NCBI GenBank assembly: GCA_963682055.1
Contig: OY821742.1
Location: 1,053,316 to 1,117,315, forward strand
Direction of reading: 5' to 3'
DNA from: Primula veris
Taxonomy: Eukaryota > Streptophyta > Magnoliopsida > Ericales > Primulaceae
DNA: 64,000 nucleotides
Part shown: positions 47,643-58,880 of the stretch, piece after piece
Layout of the letters: the number at the start of each line of letters is the position of its first letter
Position numbering within the stretch: position 1 is the stretch's first letter
Made by a program: the position numbers and the translations under genes
Notes under the pieces: model-generated
Database searches by the model: none
Seen by the model: only the letters and a program-made list of their open reading frames with translations
What the model was told of the DNA's origin: nothing

Positions 47643-48333
47643 TGGGCTGATTGCGATTGGAAGATTATGTGTTTGTTTAGGCTGACTGATGGTATACTCG
47701 ACTAAAATTTAGTTTTTACATGTGCGAATTTATTATTTTCCGCTGCCATCAATGTGTGTATTTAGTTTGCAATAGTCACTTAATTGTGTTGGTCAATTTG
47801 TTATTTGAAAATTGGATGAATTGTGGGTTGGGTGATATGAAAGTAATTTATTGTGATGTGATTTGGAAGGGAAGTCACCTATTGATCATGAAATTGTTGA
47901 TTTGAATGTGCAAATAATGAATTATATAGTTTTAAAGCTAAATGTAGTGTGCAGTTTAAACTCGACTGAATTGGAGTAGCATAAGATGTTTTAATTATTG
48001 GTGTAGTAGAAAGTGTCTAAAAATTATAAAATTTGGTCAAAAGATAGGTGAGAAACATACTGAGACTTGGAAACAAGATTCGGGTTGTTTTGATATATGG
48101 TTGATGAGATGTGGATTTTTTAAGATATTTTACTAGGACAACTATACTGCTGGTCGGAAAAGTAATTAATTCTTACGGAAAACAGACTCCGAATTATTTG
48201 AAAATTTGTGGGTTCCTAGATTGCTGGTATACGGTCGTTTGGACTCCAAAACTGATACATTTGGATCAATATCGATCGAGTTATGAATTTTTGAACTGTG
48301 GGTTGTGAGCAGTTTTTTTTTTTATTATCACAG
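47643..48333. other. possible decayed coding or intron sequence
   Basis: Short frames on the + strand (47720-47905, 48111-48308) with no domain. A pyrimidine-rich acceptor-like signal (TTTTTATTATCACAG) ends at 48333, next to the exon-like frame described below. Confidence 0.3.
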
Positions 48334-48470
48334 ATGCGACGTTGTTTAGAAAATTAATTGGTTGGGTTAACAAATTGTATTCGATTCAGCCCACATTTGG
48401 TGGGGAGGTAGGATACTTGTGTACTGACGTTTCCATGCTAAATTCGCAAGATTTCGGTAAACAGGGATTT

Positions 48471-49726
48471 TGAAATTCCTATCCGCTGTTCTAGTTGCAG
48501 TTTTGCAGTAAGGTTCCAAATGAGGTTGCAACCACAGTTAGAACCTAGTGTATTAATGGACAGAACAGTTTAAAGTTAAATGTACTTGTAATAATTCACA
48601 CGCACATTTAACAACGGAGTTCACCTAACTAGGCTACGTCTCCGGGGCACTTACCCAGATTATGATATTATAAAAAGCTTACAATATAGGATTCAAGTCT
48701 TAATGAAAAACTCTCAGATTCCCTCTAGGTTTTTCTGCCTATCTCTATATTGCTCCTACTTCTATAACTATCAACTATAAATCAATGGCATCCCACCATT
48801 GTTTTCTTTTTGAAGCTCACTGTGTATTCTCTCAAGAATGGGTTCTTTATAATCTAGAACACACACCCTTTTACAAGCTAAGTTATCAAGTATATAAGCA
48901 AGTAAAAACAATCTTCTATTCTTCAATATATTTTGATCGTGTTTGACTTTATTGATTGGCTTCAATCTTCCCATGCATTGCGTGATACTTCAGCATTGAT
49001 TGACTCCAATCATCTTTTCTTAATACCTATTAAATAACAAGCTTAAAAGTAGGAGTTAGTATTTTCCTTTAACTAGGAAACATATAAAGATAATATCTTT
49101 TAAAGATAATATCTTTCCATAAACATGCCTAACATTCAACTCCATATAATCAATCTTTAAACGTGTCTTTACTGAATATGATAAGGATCAAAGATTGAAA
49201 CAAGTGATAAGGATAATCATAAGAGAAGAGATCATATTCAAAAGGAAACAACCTTATAAACTAATCTCTTTATATCTTTAATAAAACATCTTTCCTTAAC
49301 ACTTTGATATTCTCAATAACCACATATTAATCCTTTAAGATCATTTGAGAATATATCCTGCATACTTTAAAACAAATAATTATTATTAAAGAATAGTTAT
49401 GCAGATAAATAGAACTAAACAGAATTCTGCTGAACAACAGGTTGGAACTGAGGTTGCAACTGAGGTTGCAACATTACTTGAAACCTGTCAGCAAAGGTTG
49501 CAACTGAGGTTGCAACTGGTACTTGAAACCTGTCAGCAAAGGTTGCAACTGAGGTTGCAACTGGCACTTGAAACCTGTCACTACTGACTTAGTAGGTTGT
49601 AACTGAGGTTGCAACTGGTACTTGAAACCTGTCAATACTGTCTTAGTTCTTAACAACAGTTAGGATTTATTTAGTGAAAACCAATAGACAATAAACAATA
49701 TTTAGACCAGAAATCTGGTCCTAACA
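48471..49726 (-). repeat. element 2, 3' LTR
   Basis: 1256 bp, TGTTAGG...TTTCA on the minus strand. It contains the octamer array (49441-49615) with one more 54-bp unit than the other LTR. A 67-codon frame at 48771-48974 recurs exactly at 59181-59384 and is LTR sequence, not a gene. Confidence 0.94.
49441..49640. promoter_or_regulatory. 12-bp-phased GTTGCAAC array in the LTR
   Basis: GTTGCAAC (a perfect palindrome) or one-base variants start at 49441, 49453, 49465; 49497, 49509; 49542, 49554; 49596, 49608. Spacing within each group is exactly 12 bp, in units of 45-54 bp that also hold CTTGAAACCTGTCA. The other LTR has the same array minus one unit (59851-60000). Likely a cis-regulatory or protein-binding array; the function is inferred. 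Confidence 0.7.
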
Positions 49727-50134
49727 ATCTCCCCCTTTGTCATTGGTTTTGACAAATCAACTAAGTTTATAAACCACATAAATCCACCTGCAAATTCAAT
49801 ACAGCATTTGTATTGTGTCAATACTTTTGAGGTATCTGTTTTAGCTCCCCCTGCACATTAGAATTGCAGGCATATCACATAAGCACAATTTATATGCACA
49901 CAGTATGTTTTCAGACCTGTTTCAAGTTTAAAGACATTCATACTTCAACAAGATATTTTTAGAAAGAAATTGCAGAATTATTAAAGCCAAACAGGCACAG
50001 AATTGTCTCAATAAAGCATAACTGGAAACAGAATTAAGTCTTGAAATTGAAACATTAAACATCAAACTGAAAACAGAACAGAAACACATAATAAACTTTC
50101 TCTTACTCCCCCTATTTGTCACAACCTTGACAAA
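49727..50134 (-). other. element 2 polypurine tracts
   Basis: Minus-strand ACAAAGGGGGAGAT abuts the 3' LTR (49727-49740). Two more GGGGGAG tracts lie at about 49846-49852 and 50105-50111. The first and last share a TTGACAAA...GACAAA context, suggesting duplication. Repeated polypurine tracts are typical of Sireviruses. Confidence 0.7.
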
Positions 50135-51439
50135 CTAGTTACGAGGTATGTTTGACTGAGGTGGTCTTTCTCTTAGGGGTGTGTCCCTTACAACCTCTTC
50201 ATGTTCATCTTCACTGCTGATAGAGAAGCCATCATCACTGTGAGTTGCATCCCCATCACTGGCACCACCATCACTGTCACTATCATTCTCACTTTCTATA
50301 AGATTTTCCAGTAGCTTCTTGATTTGATAGTCATCAGTATCCAGCTCAGCCCTCCTTTCTGCATTGTAAGCCAACCTTTGCTTCAAATACCACCTGACTC
50401 CCTTCTTCTTGTCTGAAGGAGCAGTAGATGGCTCTTCTTCTTTTTCTTTGCCCTTTTCTCCAGATATGTCATTGACATGCCCTTTTTTGAGCAGTTTTGC
50501 AGAGATATATATAGCAGAGGGACAATTTGAGATTGGTTCTGTGGCTATGTTAATAGGCTTGGATCCAGTCATAGGTAGGACTTGAGCAATAATCACCCCA
50601 GTGATTAAACAAGGAAAGGGGAGCAGAATTGAGGATGAGGTATCAGCACTGAATTCTCTAATCAAATTAAAAACATGATTACCAAAATTAATTGGGAAAG
50701 ATGACATGATCCTATAGAGAAAGATGGCCATTTCCTTACTGACTTTGGATGGCTGCTTAGTAGGATTCCAATTGAACCTAGCTATTTTGTGTAGCACAGA
50801 TGCACACAAGGTTAGGGAGGATGTTTTAATGGAGTGACCATCAAACCTATTGTTCTTTCCAGTTAGAATTAAAGCAAGAATTTCCAAGTCTGGTTCAGCA
50901 TTGTTTTCTTCAGTAGGACTAGGACAACCCAGATAATCATTGATCAACTTAGGGGTGAAATCTAGAGTCATACCCCTCAAAAACACTCTGCCATAGGTAG
51001 GGTCACCCTCAACAAATACATTACTACTTAGATTGGCATAGAATTCTTTAATAACAGCAGGGTAATAAGAATCAGAATAAGAAATAGTCCTATCTAGGCC
51101 AACAGCTGACAGCAGTTTTTCAATATGAACTTGAATATGAGGATAACTAACCAAGTTAAGCCTTCTTTCACTATGAATCTCCCTACCAGAAAAAGACCTA
51201 AATCTCCTATACACCTTCCTACTCCAGAACCTTGGATCAATCTCATTAAACCTAGGAGTGTAGTTTAACTTAGCAATTATAGGATCATTATCAAGATTTC
51301 TCCTAGGACGTTTTTTAGACCTCTGTTTCTTAGAGGAAGAAGACTCACTAACCTTAGTTTTTGAGCCTTGACTGGTGGGGGATTTAGATAAAAAATCCCT
51401 TAGAGTACACTCATCATCAGAACTCTGGATATTAGACAT
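50135..51439 (-). CDS. element 2 ORF3, env-position protein of unknown function
   Basis: 434 aa from ATG 51439. The N-terminus is serine- and lysine-rich with a basic cluster (KKQRSKKRPRRN) that could be a nuclear-localisation signal. The middle has VIKEFYANLSSNVF, VFLRGMTLDFTPKLINDYLG and later IARFNWNPTK, a pattern of the plant domain called putative plant transposon protein. The C-terminus is acidic. No signal peptide or membrane segment. It is the counterpart of element 1 ORF3, though the sequences are very diverged. A GTTGCAAC octamer lies at 51441-51448, one base before the start codon. Confidence 0.75.
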   Translation of the reverse strand: MSNIQSSDDECTLRDFLSKSPTSQGSKTKVSESSSSKKQRSKKRPRRNLDNDPIIAKLNYTPRFNEIDPRFWSRKVYRRFRSFSGREIHSERRLNLVSYPHIQVHIEKLLSAVGLDRTISYSDSYYPAVIKEFYANLSSNVFVEGDPTYGRVFLRGMTLDFTPKLINDYLGCPSPTEENNAEPDLEILALILTGKNNRFDGHSIKTSSLTLCASVLHKIARFNWNPTKQPSKVSKEMAIFLYRIMSSFPINFGNHVFNLIREFSADTSSSILLPFPCLITGVIIAQVLPMTGSKPINIATEPISNCPSAIYISAKLLKKGHVNDISGEKGKEKEEEPSTAPSDKKKGVRWYLKQRLAYNAERRAELDTDDYQIKKLLENLIESENDSDSDGGASDGDATHSDDGFSISSEDEHEEVVRDTPLRERPPQSNIPRN

Positions 51440-52066
51440 GGTTGCAACTGGAGGTTGGAAGTGGACTTGGAACTTCGCTGTATTTTGGGTGTTTTTCTGA
51501 ACCTTAGGGTTTTTACAGAGAGAGGGAGAGAGAGTAATTTTGATTGCTGTAATTAGTTTGGAGTATTAAAAAGAGGATTGTATAAATAGCAATATAGTCC
51601 ATATCTTTTTGTAATTAGAAAGAGATACACCCAAATCAATTAAGGAACAGATTTTGGCTAAAAATTAGGAAATATCTTATCAACAGATTTTAGAAATCAC
51701 AGCAAGATCATGAAGGAAAGATAAGTTCAGCCAATAATACAGATAAACATTCCTTTTTAAACAGATTTATCCAAAATTTGAAAATTCAAGAGTTGAAGCT
51801 TTTTAAGGAAATTTGACTTGATTCAAGATAAAGAGCAAATAAAAAGATATTTAAGCTTTTGGAAAACTAAAATCTAGTAATTTACCCAAGAAGATATGTT
51901 TATCATTGAATAACTCTAATAAAAATTAGAACTTAGGAGCTTATTTTGAGCAAATCCGTTCTTATTCCTACACAAAAACTAGTTTGATGATCTCAGCAAG
52001 GAAAGAGTATAAGTGATGTCAAAAAATAACAAGACTTTGTCTTGACATTTTAGAATATAGATTGAG

Positions 52067-52199
52067 GTTTCAACTGATGTTGCAACTTAGCTTGCAACAA
52101 GTATTTTTAACACAAGGTTTCAACTGATGTTACAACTGAGCTTGCAACCAGCTATGTAGATCATGTGGTTCCAACTGGGGTTGCAACTGAACTTGCAAC
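52067..52199. promoter_or_regulatory. 12-bp-phased octamer triplets upstream of ORF3
   Basis: Three groups of three octamers: 52067, 52079, 52091; 52117, 52129, 52141; 52168, 52180, 52192. Spacing is exactly 12 bp inside groups and 50-51 bp between groups. Forms are GTTTCAAC, GTTGCAAC, GTTACAAC, GTTCCAAC and CTTGCAAC. They lie between the pol stop (52396) and the ORF3 start (51439), in the same relative place as the motif pairs of element 1. Confidence 0.7.
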
Positions 52200-52395
52200 C
52201 AGCTTTAAAAAATTGCAATTTGTGCTTGCAACTCTATTACCAGAGAGGTTTTTAAGACAAGTTACCTCACATCTGTTTTTGAGACACCAAAAAGCGGCTT
52301 TTTCAAAACAAAAGACATCATAGCTCAATTAAGACTTAGCCTTAGAAATAAAAAATATTGAAGGTACTCAACACAGACATATTTAGCAAGAATAT

Positions 52396-55300
52396 TCAAT
52401 TAGATCTATAATGACATACCCCTATGTCACTTCTTAATGATTCAAACTTGTTTGTATCAATGGGCTTTGTGAAAATATCTGCTAATTGTCTTTCAGTTGA
52501 AACATGTTCTAAAATTAAGCTCTTTTCTTCAACTAGTTCTCTAATAAAATGATGCCTTAGATCAATATGTTTTGTTCTGTAATGTTGAACTGGATTTTTA
52601 GCTAAATCTATAGCACTTTTTTTATCACAAAACAGAGTTAATATTTCTTGTTTAACATTATAATCAGTTAACATCTGTTTCATCCAAATTAGTTGAGTGC
52701 ATCCACTTCCAGCTGCAATATATTCTGCCTCAGCAGTAGATAAAGATATGCAATTTTGCTTTTTACTAAACCAAGAAACAAGGTTGTTTCCAAAATAAAA
52801 ACAACCACCAGAAGTACTCTTTCTATCATCTATGTTTCCTGCCCAATCTGCATCACAGTAGCCACTTAGAAAATGGTTTGTATCTTTAGAATACCATAGG
52901 CCTAGGTGAATTGTTCCTTTTACATACCTTAGAATTCTTTTGACAGCTAGAAGATGAGGTTCTAAAGGATTTGCCTGATATCTGGCACACACTCCTACAC
53001 TTAAACACAGGTCTGGTCTACTAGCAGTTAAGTACAGCAAACTTCCAATCATGGATCTATAAAGACTGGGACAGACACTTTTACCCTTATCATTTTTAGA
53101 CAGTTTAAGAGTGGTACTCATAGGGGTTCTCTTCTCTTTACTCTCACTCAGACCAAACTTCTTAACAAGGTTGTCTGCATACTTACTTTGGCATAGAAAG
53201 ATGCCTTTCTCATTCTGTTTAACTTGCAATCCTAGAAAGTAAGTTAATTCACCTCCACCACTCAAATCAAATTCATTCTTCATATCAGAAATGAATTCTT
53301 CTATCCTTTTATTGGAAGTAGAACCAAAAACAATGTCATCAACATAGATTTGAGCAATGATTATGTCCTTTGCAGTTTTCTTAGTGAATAGAGTTTTATC
53401 AACTCCACCTCTATTGAAACCTTTTTCAAGAAGTACTTGGTTAATCTATCATACCAAGCTCTAGGAGCTTGCTTTAGACCATACAAAGCCTTTTTCAGCA
53501 AATACACATGTTCAGGAAAGTTAGGATCTTCAAATCCCTTAGGTTGACAGACATAAACTTCTTCATTAATCACACCATTCAGAAAAGCACTTTTTATGTC
53601 AAGTTGAAACAGTTTAAAATCATACAGACATGCAAGAGAAAGTAACATTCTAATGGATTCAATTCTAGCTACAGGAGCAAAGGTTTCATCAAAATCAATT
53701 CCCTCAATTTGTGTATAATCCTGAGCTACCAACCTAGCTTTGTTTCTGATAATTACTCCATCCTCATCACTTTTATTTCTAAAGATCCATTTAGTCCCTA
53801 TAACATTTTTATTACAAGGTCTGGGTACTAAAGTCCATACATCATTTCTCTCAAATTGTGACAGTTCATCTTGCATAGCTAAAATCCATTCACTGTCTTC
53901 TAAAGCTTCTTTTATGTTCTTAGGTTCTAACTGAGAAATATAGCAAGCAAAGTGAACAACCTTATTTCTTTTATCTCTGGTTTTCATACCTGAAGCAACT
54001 TCTCCTATGACATTGTCAAGAGAGTGATTTCTCTGAGTCCTTACATAGCGTGGCTTGCTTGTTGTTGGAATGACAGATCCTTCTCCTTCAGATTCTGTTG
54101 AATTCTGGGTTTCAACCTCAGTTCCAACCTCAGTTCCAACCTGTTGGCCCGTGTGCGGCTAAACCTTAGAGGGGGGGTGAATAAGGTTTATGACGATTTT
54201 CGCCTAATTAAAATTCTATGCAACTAACCACCCAACTTATGCAATTCTAAGCTTAAGCGTTTAATATACTATAATGAAATGCTAGAAATCCTAAACGCAA
54301 GCAAGAATATAAGCAATAATAAAGTTGCGGAAAGTAAAAGTTTAGGGAAAGAAGAAGACACCAAGATTTATAGAGGTTCGGCAAACGGCCTACGTCCTCT
54401 CCTCGGTACTACCGAGTAATTCACTATAATTCTTCTTTCGGATTTTACAATCCTAATGAGCTAATCAACCGATTAAGCTCCCCCACACTTTATGAGTGTC
54501 CCGAATGAAAAGACCTAGAGCTTTTAAGCTTCACTTGCTTACAAAGCCTCTACCCGATCACTCGCTCACAAAAATGAGTTTATAAAATACTCGTTACAAT
54601 TTTATCGAAAATTGAAACAACACCCACAATCGATTGCTTCTAAAATAAGCTAATATGTGGTTTCGATGATGTTTGATCTTTGTTGGAGCTTGTATCTCTT
54701 TATCTTCAATTTCTCTCTTTTCGAAGTATTTCACCAAAATGGTGATTTTGGGTTTTTGTATATGAGAGAGGTTGAAGGATTGATTGTTGTTGTGATTGGT
54801 GATTTATGAGAGATATTGGGGTGGTTTATATAACAGCAAAGTCTGTTTTTGCTGGATATGACCGTTGGAAGTGGTTCCACTGGTTTTAAGCAACTTTCCA
54901 GAATAAGCTGAAAAGCTGTTTTCGAAATCTGTAGAAAACGATCGGTCGTTTTCTACAGTCGATCGGTCATTTTCCAGAAAACGATCGGTCGTTCTCTGAA
55001 AACGATCGGTCGTGTTTATACTGGACTTACTGGAAGAAATTGGACCAAAAACGATCGGTCATTTTTGTCCAGTCGATCGGTCGACTGTTCTTCTGGTAGT
55101 TTCTCGGTCTTCTCGCTATTCTTCGAAAGCTCATAACTCCTTCGTTTTAGCTCCGATTTTGGTTCTGTCTGAACCTGTGGCTTCGTTTTTCTGTGCTCTA
55201 TCTTTCTGGCATTCTGAAATTTTCATTTACTTCTTTTGGAAAACGATCGGTCGTTTAAGAAAACGATCGGTCGACTTTTCGACCTGCTCACTGGAAGAAT

Positions 55301-57075
55301 TTGGACCAAAAACGATCGGTCGTTTTTTTTCAGTCGATCGGTCGTTTTTGTCCTGGTCTCGTTAACCTTCGAATGCTTGTATCTTCTTCGTTTTAGGTCC
55401 GAATTTGGTTCCGCTTGAACCGTTGGCTTCGTAAACGAATGCTCTTCCATTTTAAAGACCTGAAATATACGTTTTCTCTTTTTGGACAAGACAAGCATTA
55501 TATCATCGAAGACGTAAAATCATTAAAGACATAATCAACGTTATAATCAAAATCATTATTGAACTCTAAGTTCAACACAACCTCAGTTCCAACTGGACTT
55601 CCAACCACAGTGGGACTGCTTGTTTGCTGAACTTCTTCTTTCCCTTTTTCTACAATCTCAGGCTGTTCATCATCACCTGTACTCTCATCAACAGTTTTAA
55701 GGTCATCAAATAACACATTATAAGATTCCATAACACAGTTTGTTCTTTGATTGAAGACTCTAAATGCTCTACTATTCTGAGCATAACCAAGAAAGATCCC
55801 TTTATCACTTTTAGAGTCAAATTTACCAAGATGCTCTCTATCTTTGAGAATATAACAAACACACCCAAAAACTTGAAAGTACTTAACATTGGGTTTTCTA
55901 CCTTTCCATATTTCATAAGCTGTCATGGAAGTGCCTTTAGTAATGTAAACTCTATTAACTATATGACAGGCAGTATTCACAGCTTCAGCCCAAAATCTGT
56001 TTGCAAGTTTCTTAGAGTTAAGCATGACTCTAGCCATTTCCTGAATGGTTCTATTTTTTATTTCAACTATGCCATTTTGTTGTGGAGTCTTAGGAGCTGA
56101 AAACTCATGGCTGATACCTAAGGAGTTGCAAAATTCTCTAAACTTACTGTTTTCAAACTCTGTTCCATGATCACTTCTGACCCTGGCAATGTTGCCACTG
56201 GTTGAACCTTTTTCAAGTTGAAGTTTTAAGCACAGAATTTTAAAATGATCAAAAGCTTCAGATTTATCTTTCAAGAAAACTACCCATGAGTATCTAGAGA
56301 AGTCATCTACAACAACCAGAATGTACTTTTTGCCCCCTATACTAGCAGTTTGCATAGGACCCATTAAGTCAATATGCAGTAGTTCTAAGATTCTCTTAGT
56401 GTAGATTTGACTAGTACTCTTGTGAATACTCTTAGTTTGTTTGCCAATAGCACAGTCACCACAGATATTTTGAGTTTTAGCACTAAGTTTAGGAATACCT
56501 CTTATCAATTCTTGTTTAACAAGCTTATCTAAGGTTTTGTAATTAACATGACCAAGCCTTTTATGCCAAATGTCAACATTATTAGTAATGGCTTGATTAC
56601 ACCTAGTTTGGGGCAATTCTCTTTCAGCTTTTTCAAACACATAGCAGCTGTTTGTTGATCTAACTCCAGTCATGACTAAATCATTGTTAAGATTAGTAAT
56701 AAGACATCTTTCTTTGTCAAACTTAACAATCATCTTGTTATCACATAGTTGACTTATACTAATAAGATTAGCTTTTAGACCTTCTACAAGAAAGACATCA
56801 TCAATGTCAGGCATTCCAGGTTTGTTTAGGGTACCTTTACCAACAATTTTACCTGTATCTCCTCCTCCAAACACAACAGTGTTTCCTTTAAGACTAGTGA
56901 CATTTTTTAGAAGACTTGCAGTACCTGTCATGTGCTTAGAGCAACCACTGTCAAAATACCAATCATTAGAAGTAACAGCATTCAAAGAAGTGATTACAGC
57001 TTTGTTATTAGCAATTAAGGTAGCTTTTTCTTTAACTTTCCAGACCCAGTTCAAATTTTTATTGACATAAGCCAA
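52396..57075 (-). pseudogene. element 2 pol, split by solo LTR and frameshift
   Basis: Protease (DSGCSKHMTG) and integrase (WHKRLGH, CGDCAIGK, RSDHGTEFE, PQQNGIVE) are at 55578-57075. Reverse transcriptase starts in 53361-54141 ([20 protein letters not shown]). RNase H lies in 52396-53283 (YCDADWAG, TAEAEY, YRTKHIDL). The chain is cut by the solo LTR at 54142-55577, in the linker between integrase and reverse transcriptase. It is also shifted by one missing base in a T5 run (53422-53426, A on the coding strand), just before the YVDD-containing segment (about 53330-53345). In the integrase motif after PQQNG a Lys replaces the usual Arg (EIKN). Confidence 0.9.
54142..55577 (-). mobile_element. 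nested solo LTR, related to element 1
   Basis: 1436 bp, TGTTGAAC...GGCCAACA on the minus strand, with target duplication CAACC at 54137-54141 and 55578-55582. It shares with the element 1 LTR the end CTAAGGTTTAG, the GAGGACGTAGGC and CCGAACCTCTATAAATCTTG segments, and the CGATCGGTCG pairs. There is no interior, so it results from recombination between the LTRs of a former full element. Motif pairs start at 54939/54960, 54982/55003, 55052/55074, 55244/55264 and 55313/55335. It is a different family from the element 1 LTR, with only partial similarity. Confidence 0.9.
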
Positions 57076-58822
57076 CCAGTTTTTCTGAGATATGTACTTT
57101 CTGTTTCTCTTTAAGTAACACTTGATTTCTGAATGACCAGGTTTTTTTACAGAAATAGCACAACTTTACCCTAGAGTTAGTTTTATCCATAAAGCTATTC
57201 AGTTTATTCCCGGTTTCAACTTTGGTTGGAACTGAGCTTCTAACCTTATTGTTAGAGACATAAGTTTTATTCCTGGTTGCAACTTTGGTTGCAACTGAGC
57301 TTCTAACCTTATTGACAAAAACATGATTTTCAGTTTTAGCAGTAGCTTTAACAAAGGTAGTTTTTCCTGTACTTTCACAACCATAGTAACCTAAACCTCT
57401 GTTATCTTTAGAACCTCTAGAATATGACAACATGTCATCTAATTTCTCTGAAGCAGAAACATTCAGCATTTTAATTTTCTTTTTAGTTTCAGTAAGTTCA
57501 GCCAGTTTTATATTAAGCTGCTCAGTCAGACTTTTAACCTCATCCTTTAGATTAACATTAAGTTTGTTTATGATCAAGGATTGCTTACTCAAACATTGAT
57601 ACTTTTCATAAAGAACAAGATATTGCTGAGTAATGTTTTCATCAGAGGGTTCTTCCTCATCACTGCTATAGGTTTTAAGAGCAGTTGAAACTATGGTTGA
57701 AACAGACTCACAGTCACTTTCATAAGTAAGTTCTTTTTCAGTAATAATTCCCATGAAATTAACAAAGTTAGACTCATTCTCTTCATCACTTTTGCTTTCA
57801 GAATCACTATCACTATGAGTGGTTATATAAGCATTTTTGTTTCTTTTTAAAGTATTTGCACACTCAGCCTGAATGTGACCAAAACCTCTACATTCTCTAC
57901 ATTGAATCTCTTTAGGCTTGTACTCTTTGTTATCCTTCTCTTTTGGATTCCACTTTCCAGTAGAGTTATTATTAAATCTAGATTCTAACTTATATTGATT
58001 ATCCCTTTTCTGAAAACTTTTGGATGTTCCAGAATCATCTTGTTTTTTCTTGTAAAATTTTTTATAAACCTTTTTAGCAAAGAAGGCTAGCTGTTCTTCA
58101 TCACTCATTTTTTCACAGACCTTAGGTTCAGATTTCTCAGCTTGAAAGGCTATTCCCTTTTCTGGTCTCTTATGTTTGAAGAACTTTAGCTCATGAGTGC
58201 TTAGATTACCTATTAGTTCCTCAAGTTTAAGATTATCTAAGTCTGTAGATTCTTCAATAGCAGTAACCTTAATTTCAAACCTTTCTGGAAGTGACCTTAA
58301 GGTTTTCTTAACAAGTTTAGCATCACTGTATTTTTCACCTAAGGTTCCAGCTTGATGTGCAATATGACAGATTCTACCATTAAACTGTTCAATTGTTTCA
58401 TCTTCTTCCATTCTTAAGTTTTCAAATTGAGTGGTTAACTGTTGGTGTTTAAAAGCTTTTACTTTAACAGTTCCTTCAAAGGTTACTTGTAAAATGTCCC
58501 ATGCCTCTTTGGCAGTTTCACAATGAGAAATATACCTGAACACACTGAGTGTGACACCAGCAAAGATTAGATTTGTTGCAGTTGAGTTTGCACTGGATTT
58601 TTTGTCTTCATCAACAGACCACTTGTCTTCAGGTACATAGATCAGAGTACCATCATCATCAGTGATAGTTGGAGGTTCCCATCCATAGAGTACAGACTTC
58701 CAAGCTTGTTCATTTTGCTGTTTGATGAATGATCTCATCCTTATTTTCCATACTCCATAGTTGACTCCTCCTTCAAGTAATGGAGGCTTGTTGAATGCGT
58801 TTCCTTCCCTCATTAAGTCCAT
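57059..58822 (-). pseudogene. element 2 gag, zinc knuckle frameshifted
   Basis: From the ATG at 58822; the frame upstream merely reads through the primer-binding site. UBN2/Copia gag domain: PPLLEGGVNYGVWKIRM, TLRSLPERFEIKVTAI, NLKLEELIGNLSTHEL. A first knuckle, CRECRGFGHIQAEC, is intact. Near the end a 21-residue unit (KVRSSVATKVATRNK...) is repeated, encoded by the octamer array. A second knuckle starts (CYFCKK) but an extra base in a T7 run (57142-57148) shifts the frame, so this gag ends about 28 residues later. The pol frame, at 57075 and below, is what the unshifted frame would enter, so gag and pol were one ORF. Confidence 0.85.
57213..57307. repeat. octamer triplets inside gag coding sequence
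   Basis: Octamers at 57213, 57225, 57237 and again at 57276, 57288, 57300: 12-bp phasing within groups and a 63-bp period between them. The period equals 21 codons, so the array is translated as a peptide repeat. Confidence 0.7.
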
Positions 58823-58866
58823 CTTGACTAGAACACAGATCCACACTAAGTAATGTCTAGTGTGAA

Positions 58867-58878
58867 GCTCTGATACCA
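58867..58878 (-). promoter_or_regulatory. element 2 primer-binding site
   Basis: Minus-strand TGGTATCAGAGC, complementary to initiator tRNA-Met, 2 bases inside the 5' LTR. Confidence 0.92.
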
Positions 58879-58880
58879 AT

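Noticed and set aside
48771..48974. 67-codon frame, repeated at 59181-59384
   Set aside because: It lies in both LTRs of element 2 and has no domain.
49441..49640. CRISPR-like look of regularly spaced repeats
   Set aside because: The spacers are themselves repeated, the host is a plant, and the array is part of an LTR.
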